Source: Campylobacter sp. TTU_617
Lineage (GTDB): Bacteria; Campylobacterota; Campylobacteria; Campylobacterales; Campylobacteraceae
Assembly (NCBI RefSeq): GCF_016599045.1
Contig: NZ_JAENKV010000007.1
Span: 1 to 64,000 of the forward strand
DNA length: 64,000 bases
Direction: 5' to 3'
Shown: piece by piece, positions 1 to 7,181 of the stretch
Position numbering within the stretch: the stretch's first letter is position 1
Layout of the letters: each line of letters starts with the position of its first letter
Notes under the pieces: generated by a model
What the model was told of the DNA's origin: nothing
What the model saw: the letters and a program-made list of their open reading frames with translations, nothing else
Databases searched by the model: none
Translations under genes and position numbers: made by a program

Positions 1-125
1 CACTAAAGCATCAAATTTATCCAGAGATTGAACTTATAAAGCCAAACGAAATTGATAAAGCTTATGAAAATCTTACTTCAGGTAAAGCAAAATTTCGTTA
101 TGTGATTGATATGAGTAAAGAATAA
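1..125 (+). CDS. Zinc-type alcohol dehydrogenase, C-terminal end (partial)
   Basis: The gene enters from the left edge. The frame that starts at base 3 is open to the TAA at 123-125 and gives 40 residues, ending in KFRYVIDMSKE. The segment EIDKAYENLTSGKAKFRYV is typical of the last helix and strand of medium-chain, NADP-dependent cinnamyl-alcohol-type dehydrogenases. From memory, C. jejuni has such a gene (Cj1548c) next to its hsd locus, which fits the position here. Only the C-terminus is visible, so the catalytic and zinc residues cannot be checked. The last bases of this gene are the left copy of a 25-bp direct repeat. Confidence 0.75.
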   Translation, partial: LKHQIYPEIELIKPNEIDKAYENLTSGKAKFRYVIDMSKE

Positions 126-140
126 TTAATATTGATTAAA
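116..140. repeat. Left copy of 25-bp direct repeat flanking the hsd/ham island
   Basis: These 25 bases begin with TAAAGAATAATTAATATTG and recur without a mismatch at 9603-9627. This copy covers the last codons and stop of the dehydrogenase plus 15 bases downstream. Both copies lie just outside the block of six minus-strand genes. The pattern fits insertion or exchange of the block at the 3' end of the dehydrogenase, with the target end duplicated. Confidence 0.8.
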
Positions 141-173
141 TTTATAAAAATAAGCACTCATATGAAAATAAAA

Positions 174-200
174 TGATTTAAGCTTAAAGTGCTTAAATCA
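174..200. terminator. Hairpin between the dehydrogenase and hsdM (bidirectional)
   Basis: There is a perfect 10-bp inverted repeat, TGATTTAAGC at 174-183 and GCTTAAATCA at 191-200, with a 7-base loop. It lies between two converging genes and can serve the dehydrogenase (+) and hsdM (-). There is no long T run on either side, so the termination strength is uncertain. Confidence 0.55.
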
Positions 201-236
201 TTAAAATACTCTAAAAGGAGTAAAAGTAAAATTATT

Positions 237-1730
237 TTAGACTTTTAGAGTGTTTTGTATTTTTTGTAAAAGCTGATTGGCTTTGTTTTGATTTTCTTTC
301 AGAGTGCTTAAAATTTCTTCCACTTCGCGTAAAGCTTTTTCTTCTTTTAAATTTGGATTTTTAGCACTTAGATCATAATTTCTCTCTTCAAGCTCTTTTA
401 TGCTGACTAAATAAGAATGAGGAGTAATTTTTCTTTCTTTATAGCATTTTAAAAATTCTTTAAAATGTGCGTATTCTAAAGGTTTATTTTTAGTAAGTTT
501 AAAAGGTGGTATAAGTTCATAATAATACACTTTATCATCATCTCTACAAATACAACTTTTTCCTTTTGAGAAGAAAAGTACATTGGTTTTTACTGCACTA
601 TAAGGCAAAAATACCCCGCTTGGCAAGCTTAAAACACACTCGAGATTAAAATTTTCTAGCAAGTCTTTTTTTACACTTATAAAGGCATTGGAGTTTTGAA
701 AAAGCACGCCTTCAGGCACGATGATAGCACATCTTCCGTTGTTGTTTAAAGATTTTAAGATATGTTGTAAAAATAAAAGCTCAGTAGCATTTGATTTTAT
801 AGGAAAATTGTTTTGAATTTGTTCTTTTTCTTTTCCACCAAAAGGGGGATTTGCTAAAATCACTTCATATTTTTCATTTTGTGTTATATCTGTGATTTTT
901 TTATTTAGAGTGTTAGTTTTGATAATATTAGGAGATTTTACTTCGTGTAAGATCATATTCATCACGCCCATTGCATAGCTTAGTGGAGTTTTTTCCTTGC
1001 CAAATAATGCTTCATTTTGCAAAAATTCAAGCTCTTCCACACTTAAATTTGCTTTTTTATTTTTAGTCCTATCTTCATACAAAATATGTAAAAAACTTTC
1101 CACTAAAAATCCACAACTTCCACACGCAGGATCATAAATCCTTTCTTTTGCCTTAGGATTTATCACTTCAACCATAGCCCTTATCAAAGGACGCGGAGTA
1201 TAAAATTCCCCACTATTTCCTCCATCACTCCCCATATCTTTTAAAAGTTTTTCATAAACTTCGCCTAAAGCAAATACATCACTTTCTTTGCTAAAACTAA
1301 GTTCATCGACTAAATTTATAACTTCTCTTAGAGTGTGTCCGTTGGCTATGCGATTGTCTATAAATTCAAAAATCCCGCCTATTTTATACTCTATACTTTT
1401 GAAATTTTCATTATCTTTAAAGCTTTTTAGATAAGGAAAAAGTTCATTATTGACAAAACCAAGCAAATCGCTCCCGCTTAAAGCATTTTTTACATCAAGC
1501 TTACCTTCATTTGTTTTGGGTGCAGCCCATACTTTCCAGCTGAATTTTTCTTCTAAAATACTTTTATAATTTTTCGCATCTAACATAGCTTCTAGTTTTA
1601 ATTCTTCTTCATAATCATCTAAAAATTTTAAAAATAATATCCAGCTAATTTGCTCACTATAATGCATTGCACCGCTTATGCCATCATCACGTCTTAGTAT
1701 ATCTGTGATTTTGTCGATTTTATTTTGCAT
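237..1730 (-). CDS. hsdM: Type I restriction-modification system, DNA methyltransferase subunit HsdM
   Basis: The 497-residue protein transfers a methyl group from S-adenosylmethionine to adenine N6 in the site chosen by HsdS. An HsdM N-terminal helical domain covers about residues 5-130. The methyltransferase domain follows, with the SAM-binding motif DPACGSCGF at 200-208 and the catalytic motif NPPF at 294-297. Length and motif order are normal for HsdM, so the subunit looks active. The start overlaps the fic stop (TAATG) and is preceded by AAAAGGAA. It is the last gene of the minus-strand hsdR-hamA-hamB-hsdS-fic-hsdM array. Confidence 0.96.
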   Translation of the reverse strand: MQNKIDKITDILRRDDGISGAMHYSEQISWILFLKFLDDYEEELKLEAMLDAKNYKSILEEKFSWKVWAAPKTNEGKLDVKNALSGSDLLGFVNNELFPYLKSFKDNENFKSIEYKIGGIFEFIDNRIANGHTLREVINLVDELSFSKESDVFALGEVYEKLLKDMGSDGGNSGEFYTPRPLIRAMVEVINPKAKERIYDPACGSCGFLVESFLHILYEDRTKNKKANLSVEELEFLQNEALFGKEKTPLSYAMGVMNMILHEVKSPNIIKTNTLNKKITDITQNEKYEVILANPPFGGKEKEQIQNNFPIKSNATELLFLQHILKSLNNNGRCAIIVPEGVLFQNSNAFISVKKDLLENFNLECVLSLPSGVFLPYSAVKTNVLFFSKGKSCICRDDDKVYYYELIPPFKLTKNKPLEYAHFKEFLKCYKERKITPHSYLVSIKELEERNYDLSAKNPNLKEEKALREVEEILSTLKENQNKANQLLQKIQNTLKV

Positions 1731-2800
1731 TAAAAAATTCCTTTTCTAAAAAGTTTTAAAAGTTCTATATTTATATAATAATTACTTCTACCCATTTTAA
1801 TACATTCTAATATCCCTAAATTTCCACAAATTTTAAGATATTTTGAGGCACTTTGTCTTGAAATGTCTAATTTTTTTATTAAAAAATCTATCTTTGCATA
1901 AGGATGAGAAAACAAAAGCTCTATAAAATCTTTACTATAAAAATTTGTTTTATTTTGTAAAATTTCACCTATATTAGACATCATTTTTTCTATCTTAATA
2001 ATAGTTTCAATAGTTTTTACAGCGGTTTGCTCTATGCCTTTAAGTATATATTCTATCCACTCTAAAATCTCCCCTTCATCTCGCACTTTTTGTAAAAGCT
2101 TATAATACTCATCTTTATTTTTTACAATATAAGCACTAAGATATAAAATAGGAAAATCCAAAAGTCCTTTATACACTAAATAAAGTATATTTATAATCCT
2201 ACCTGTTCTACCATTGCCGTCATAAAAAGGATGTATGCTTTCAAACTGATAATGAATGATTGCCATTTTTACTAAAAAATCAAGCTCATCTAAAGTATCA
2301 TCATTGATATATAGCTCTAAGTTTCCCATAAGATTTTTTATATCATTAGGATTTTGGGGTGGTATATGCTTAACTTCTCCTGTGGTAGGATTTTTAAGCA
2401 TAGTTCCACTTTGTTTTCTAAAGCCTGCATTGTTTCTTTCTAATCTTTTTTGAATTTCTAAAATATGTGTATTGCGTAATAATTTTTCTTTTTTTAAAAG
2501 CTCATATCCTTTTTTTAAAGCGCTTTCATAGTCTTTTACTTCTTTTGCTGCTCTTGTGAGTTTGTTCTCATCAATTTGAGATAAAAAAAGCTCATCGTGT
2601 GTTGTGATGATATTTTCTATTTCACTTGAATCTTTTGCTTCTTGTAAAATTAAAGCATTGATTAAAATATTTGGGTTTGGAATGCTTTTGCTAAGTCCAT
2701 TTAGTTCTGCTAATTTTCTTGAAGCTTGGATAATGAGTTGATAAATATCAGCATTTAGCTCTATTTTCAAGGGCAATTTTGGTGGTATAAATTCTTTCAT
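1730..2800 (-). CDS. Fic-family protein (putative AMP transferase) with C-terminal winged helix
   Basis: The 356-residue protein has a Fic N-terminal domain and the complete active-site motif HPFYDGNGRTGR at residues 190-201. In characterised Fic enzymes this transfers AMP from ATP to protein hydroxyls. An inhibitory motif of the form (S/T)xxxE(G/N), here SSEIEN, is at residues 58-63, so activity is probably held in check by its own N-terminus rather than by a separate antitoxin. The last 70 residues look like a winged helix (DISRQSASKYLKICGNLGIL), suggesting DNA binding. Three palindromes lie directly upstream. Fic or other linked ORFs (mlo genes) have been described between hsdS and hsdM in C. 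jejuni. The target protein is unknown. Confidence 0.9.
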   Translation of the reverse strand: MKEFIPPKLPLKIELNADIYQLIIQASRKLAELNGLSKSIPNPNILINALILQEAKDSSEIENIITTHDELFLSQIDENKLTRAAKEVKDYESALKKGYELLKKEKLLRNTHILEIQKRLERNNAGFRKQSGTMLKNPTTGEVKHIPPQNPNDIKNLMGNLELYINDDTLDELDFLVKMAIIHYQFESIHPFYDGNGRTGRIINILYLVYKGLLDFPILYLSAYIVKNKDEYYKLLQKVRDEGEILEWIEYILKGIEQTAVKTIETIIKIEKMMSNIGEILQNKTNFYSKDFIELLFSHPYAKIDFLIKKLDISRQSASKYLKICGNLGILECIKMGRSNYYINIELLKLFRKGIF

Positions 2801-2812
2801 AATTTTTCCATA

Positions 2813-2918
2813 TGTTAAAATTTTTTAAAATTTTTAACATTATAAAAAGATATGTTAAAAAAATCAAAAATTTTTAACATATCAGGTCTTTGTGTTAAAA
2901 CTTGGCAAATTTTTAACA
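2813..2918. promoter_or_regulatory. Array of three palindromic operator-like sites upstream of fic
   Basis: Three palindromes of the form TGTTAAAA-n-TTTTAACA lie in the 119-bp gap between hsdS and fic: 2813-2839, 2853-2879 and 2893-2918. The left half-sites start exactly 40 bases apart. The arms carry two to four extra matching A/T bases. Regular spacing of near-identical palindromes before a gene with a C-terminal winged helix suggests an operator array, possibly for autoregulation. Binding is inference. Confidence 0.7.
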
Positions 2919-2919
2919 T

Positions 2920-4128
2920 TTATAATTCTCCCTTAAAAGCCTTATCAAGCAAGGATTGTTTAAGTTCTTGTAGATCTTTTATTTGTGTTTGATAGTTTTG
3001 CTTTAAATTTTTTATATTTAAAGAAAGTTCATCTAAATGCGAAGCAATTTGCTTTTGTTCTTTCAATGGAGGCAGGGGGATTTGTAGAACTTTAAACTTA
3101 GGTATGGTAAGTTGTGGAATACTAGAACCATCACTTTTTGCTATAAAAAAATTTAAACAGAAATATAAATATTCCAAATATAATATTTTTTCATTAGGAA
3201 TTGTGCAAATAAGTCTTACAATAGGATAATAAGGCTCTTTTCTGATACAAACAAACCCTATAGTCCCTCTTGCTGATATAGTTAAGGAAGGCTTTGTAAT
3301 AACGGCTTTATCTGTATATCCAATTAAGCCATTATTGTTTATACCATTTGCATAAATAGGTATTTGATTATCAATACTTTTCTTTTCTGTATAATTTTTT
3401 GGTTTATCTCCACCGGCAGAAATACTTTTACAAATACTCTCCAAGCTTTTCCATTCCCAGTCTCTCGGGAGTTTGTAGTTTTCTTTAGCTTCATCTTTTA
3501 AAGGGTTAAAAGCTTTTTGTAATGCACCTTGCATTAACTCATCTAAATTTAGCAAATCCTGCTCTAAAATTTTTATATTCTCATCTATATTTGCAAAACT
3601 CTCATCTAAAATCCCCACTATCCTTTCTTGTTCTTTCAATGGAGGTATGGGGATTTCAATTTGCTTTAAAATTTTCACACTAGCTATATTTTTAATTGCT
3701 GACCCCAAAGTAGATTCTAAAATTTTTCCCTGCATTGTCGGAGAATTAAAATAATAAATAAAATAACTATTTAAAATTTTTTTATTATCTAGTCTTATTT
3801 TTAAAAGAGCTTGATTTATAATTCCTATTTCCGTATTTTCAGGCAATTCAACTATTTTTCCTAAAGTTCCAGAACAGCTAATTAACAAATCACCCTCAAT
3901 TGCCTTAAATGTCTCTAATTCTTTAAATTTGTCATAAGAGATAAAATATCTTTTCCAATGAGGGTCATTATTTATAGCATTATATTGCTCAAATACTCTA
4001 ACACCATTTTCAACAAAAAAACTTTTTTTTAAAGCACTTCCAAATGGTCCTCTTTTTATGGAATACTTATCGTTTGACAATATCTCATATAAGCTTTTCC
4101 ATTCCCAACCCTGCGATAAATTTGTCAT
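2920..4128 (-). CDS. hsdS: Type I restriction-modification system, specificity subunit HsdS
   Basis: The 402-residue protein has the two-fold architecture of HsdS. Each half starts with a target-recognition domain (WEWKSL at about residues 8-13 and 227-232) and ends with a conserved spacer beginning PPLKEQ followed by a long helix. The two recognition domains choose the two parts of the bipartite DNA site and the helices set the gap. The halves differ in sequence, as expected for an asymmetric site. The ATG lies one base after the hamB stop, so hsdS is probably translated from the same transcript as hamB. The recognition sequence cannot be read from the protein. Confidence 0.95.
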   Translation of the reverse strand: MTNLSQGWEWKSLYEILSNDKYSIKRGPFGSALKKSFFVENGVRVFEQYNAINNDPHWKRYFISYDKFKELETFKAIEGDLLISCSGTLGKIVELPENTEIGIINQALLKIRLDNKKILNSYFIYYFNSPTMQGKILESTLGSAIKNIASVKILKQIEIPIPPLKEQERIVGILDESFANIDENIKILEQDLLNLDELMQGALQKAFNPLKDEAKENYKLPRDWEWKSLESICKSISAGGDKPKNYTEKKSIDNQIPIYANGINNNGLIGYTDKAVITKPSLTISARGTIGFVCIRKEPYYPIVRLICTIPNEKILYLEYLYFCLNFFIAKSDGSSIPQLTIPKFKVLQIPLPPLKEQKQIASHLDELSLNIKNLKQNYQTQIKDLQELKQSLLDKAFKGEL

Positions 4129-4129
4129 T

Positions 4130-6241
4130 TTATTTTCCTAAGCCATCATAAAAATAATTTAATATATAATCTTCAAAATCATCGTATAGACTATTTTTTT
4201 TCAAGATATTAACTATATCTTCAACTGTGCATTCTTTAAACTTATCTAATGCTTGTTCTATTGTTAAATCTTTATTTTCAAAATTGATAAATTCACATTG
4301 ATGAAGTTTTTTAGAAATTACTCTAGGTAGTCCAAACTCTTCAAGGGTATAAACCACAGACGGTAAAAAGGCATTTGAAAGTTTTGTAACAAAACTTGAA
4401 ATATCTATCCCTTTTTCAGGGTAAAGTATTTTTTGCAAAGTGTTGATATCAGAAAATATCGATGCGACTTTAAAAGTTACATGGTTCTCAAATTTAAAAA
4501 AAACATCTAAATTAATTCCCATATCTTTAATAAGTTTTGGTAGTGGTTTAATCCAATTTTGTGATAATTTTTTTACCAACTCAACATTATTTATATTACC
4601 AGTATCATTAATATTATTGCAATGAAATTCTCTTATAGATGCAATTTTAGATAATATATACCATTTATCAGGTTCATTATTAAATAGATATGTAAAAATT
4701 TCACTATTAAAGTCTTCACTTTGCAATATTTGAATTATTTTTAGAATAACTTCTAAATCATTTTTTAATGAGGTTTCTTTTTTGAGTAAATTGAATTTAT
4801 CTTTTCCTATTAAATCTATTATTTTTAGTTGATTATTCTTAACTTCCGCTTGTATATTATTGGGAATTTCATTATTTATCTCATCGTTAATAGATAAAGA
4901 TTCTGATTTGATTTCTACATCTAATATCTTTTCTTGGTTATTGTCTTCATTTGGAGATTCAAATAAATATACTTCACCTATAAAATATTTAAACATTCTT
5001 CCGCTTCTACCCATAATATTCTTATAGGTAAAATGATTTATATTTTTTAACCCATTTTTATTATCCCATAAAATAAGATTTTTTGCTGGAATATTAACCC
5101 CTTCTATTAAAGAAGAGGTGGAAACAATGGTTTTTAGCAAATTTTTTTCATCAAATAACTTTACTTGCAATTGTGATAAGCATCGATGTAGCTTTCCATG
5201 ATGTATTCCTACACCAATTTTTAATGCATCATTAAGGTAATGTTCCCCATAATGTTTCAATAGCCATTTTGCAAAATTTTCTAATAAAGCATTTGAATTT
5301 TCTATAAAGGTATTTTCTATCAATATTTTGCAAACATTCTTTATACTATTTTGACTTTTAGTATAAACTAGATTTTTTTCATCTCTTTTTATTATTTCTA
5401 GAATTTTTTGTTCTTTTTTAAAATTTTTATCCCTATAGCATTTATTGATATTAATAAAAACAGTATTGAAATTAAGGCATTCAAATTTCATTCCCTCACA
5501 AAGAATGCTATTTTCGTTTGTTATTTTGTCTATATTGGGGCAAATATAATATCTTTGATTAGAAATACCTGTATATTTCAAAATAGCGTTTTGCAGCGGA
5601 GCAAATCTTTCATTTTCATATTCCTTTGATATTTTATAAAACTCATCAACAATAAAAAAATCAAGCTTTATATTTCCTTTGTTAATAAATGGAAAATACT
5701 CAACTGCTCTTTCTGGAGGGAAAATAAAGATATTATTATTTTCTAGATCGGTTTGTTGAGTGACTGTGATTATTTTATAGTTATAAAATTTTCTTATAAG
5801 TCTTCTTCTAGCTTCATCTAATAAAGAAATAGTAGGAACAATGATTAATACATTTTTTGGTTTTTTTATGGCTATTAAAGCATCAATAATAAAACTTTTA
5901 CCAAAACTTGTTGGAGCAGATAGAATAAGGCTATCATTGCTTAAAAGTCTTTTTAAAACTCTTGATTGCTCTCTATGTAAAACCCTTGGTTCATTTTCTC
6001 CGATGTCTGTTTTGAAGCATTCTATTAAAAATCTGTCTTCTAAAATTGAAGTATCTTGATTCATATAAGGATACAAACCAAATTTCCTGATTAGATGATT
6101 TAGTATAGGTGGATATAAAGCTTTATCTGGAATTTCATCAAGCAAATAAAAAAGCTCTCTCTTAGCCTCTGTTTCTTTGTTGTTATCATTTAGAATTTCA
6201 TATATTTCTACACATTTATCAAAAATTTGTTCACTAGTCAT
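4130..6241 (-). CDS. hamB: Hachiman-type helicase HamB (superfamily 2)
   Basis: The 703-residue superfamily 2 helicase has motif I APTSFGKS (residues 109-116), a DExH-like box DEFY (about 199-202), and in the second RecA domain STSSLIEGVNIPAKN and MGRSGR (motifs V and VI). About 250 C-terminal residues show no family I recognise. Its ATG lies inside the last codons of hamA (8-base overlap). A DUF1837 protein followed by such a helicase is the composition of Hachiman (HamAB) and of the related AbpAB pair. In published Hachiman work the helicase holds the nuclease inactive until it meets aberrant DNA. The helicase assignment is sure; the Hachiman name rests on the pairing. Confidence 0.85.
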   Translation of the reverse strand: MTSEQIFDKCVEIYEILNDNNKETEAKRELFYLLDEIPDKALYPPILNHLIRKFGLYPYMNQDTSILEDRFLIECFKTDIGENEPRVLHREQSRVLKRLLSNDSLILSAPTSFGKSFIIDALIAIKKPKNVLIIVPTISLLDEARRRLIRKFYNYKIITVTQQTDLENNNIFIFPPERAVEYFPFINKGNIKLDFFIVDEFYKISKEYENERFAPLQNAILKYTGISNQRYYICPNIDKITNENSILCEGMKFECLNFNTVFININKCYRDKNFKKEQKILEIIKRDEKNLVYTKSQNSIKNVCKILIENTFIENSNALLENFAKWLLKHYGEHYLNDALKIGVGIHHGKLHRCLSQLQVKLFDEKNLLKTIVSTSSLIEGVNIPAKNLILWDNKNGLKNINHFTYKNIMGRSGRMFKYFIGEVYLFESPNEDNNQEKILDVEIKSESLSINDEINNEIPNNIQAEVKNNQLKIIDLIGKDKFNLLKKETSLKNDLEVILKIIQILQSEDFNSEIFTYLFNNEPDKWYILSKIASIREFHCNNINDTGNINNVELVKKLSQNWIKPLPKLIKDMGINLDVFFKFENHVTFKVASIFSDINTLQKILYPEKGIDISSFVTKLSNAFLPSVVYTLEEFGLPRVISKKLHQCEFINFENKDLTIEQALDKFKECTVEDIVNILKKNSLYDDFEDYILNYFYDGLGK

Positions 6242-7181
6242 TTAAGATAAAGCTCCCTATTTTTTTAATAAAGTTATCTTTTATTCTTTCTTTTTCTGGC
6301 ACGGGGAATAGGATAATATGAAATTTTATTTCATGTATATTGTGTATATCGCCTAATTCTTCAGTGATTTTTTCAATAGCTTTTTCTGCTTGTTTTTGAT
6401 GAAAATTTACTATTTTTCGCTTATATTCCTCTGATAATCTATTATCTCTATTACCTTCAGTGATACTACATTGATAAATGATTGATATTGGGATATGTAA
6501 AATATTTTTTAATTCATCTATAGAAGTCTCTTGCCTTAGAATCTTTTTAATTTTTTCTATATTTTCTTCAGAGATTTCATCTTTTTTATCCTCTATAAAT
6601 GATTCAAAATCACTGACTATAATAATAGATTTTTCTTTATTTAATCTATTTTTTTCTAGAAGTTCTTTGATAGATTTTATAGCTTTACTAATTGCCTCGC
6701 TTATATCTTTATAAAATTTAGATTCACCCAGCCATAAATGGCATTCTTGATTTTCTATAGTTAGATGAACACTATCGGCACCTTTTGCGTAATCATTAGA
6801 ATTTTGCTTGTAAAAAATTTTAGGCACAATAGGTAAGGCGTTATAATATTTTCTCATAATACCATAAAGAAAAATTTCTCCCACTTCTCCTTCTTTTTTA
6901 TTTAATCTTTCGACAGATTTCTCCATTAAAGAATAGGGGTGTTCTTCTCTTAGGGATTCTCTTTCTTTCTTTGATAACGCAGTTTCAGCCAATGTATCCA
7001 TTATGTATCTATTAAATTTATTAAATCTCCACTGACCTTCTTCATAATCATTAACTAAAGATAGTAAAAACCTATTACACGAGTTATTGATTACAGAATC
7101 AAGGAAAATTTCAAAAGTAACATTATTCCTGTTTTTCACATAAGTGTTTGTTGTTTTATTTTCTATCTCTTTATCTAGCAT
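6234..7181 (-). CDS. hamA: Hachiman-type nuclease HamA (DUF1837)
   Basis: The ATG at 7181 (MLDKEIENK) is chosen because AAGGGAG lies six bases upstream of it; an earlier ATG at 7205 has no such site. The product has 315 residues. The segment GADSVHLTI...LWLGESKFY (about residues 134-157) fits the DUF1837/HamA nuclease core, with D136, E153 and K155 as likely metal-binding or catalytic residues of a PD-(D/E)xK-like fold. An upstream GEVGE, also typical of the family, lies near residue 100. The gene overlaps the hsdR end by 11 bases and the hamB start by 8, so the pair is translationally coupled inside the hsd operon. Confidence 0.85.
   Translation of the reverse strand: MLDKEIENKTTNTYVKNRNNVTFEIFLDSVINNSCNRFLLSLVNDYEEGQWRFNKFNRYIMDTLAETALSKKERESLREEHPYSLMEKSVERLNKKEGEVGEIFLYGIMRKYYNALPIVPKIFYKQNSNDYAKGADSVHLTIENQECHLWLGESKFYKDISEAISKAIKSIKELLEKNRLNKEKSIIIVSDFESFIEDKKDEISEENIEKIKKILRQETSIDELKNILHIPISIIYQCSITEGNRDNRLSEEYKRKIVNFHQKQAEKAIEKITEELGDIHNIHEIKFHIILFPVPEKERIKDNFIKKIGSFILND

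Noticed and set aside
2813-2918. Repeated TGTTAAAA/TTTTAACA units as a small CRISPR array
   Set aside because: The units are palindromes with AT-rich cores only 13 bases apart, not 25-36-bp repeats with unique spacers, and no cas gene is near.
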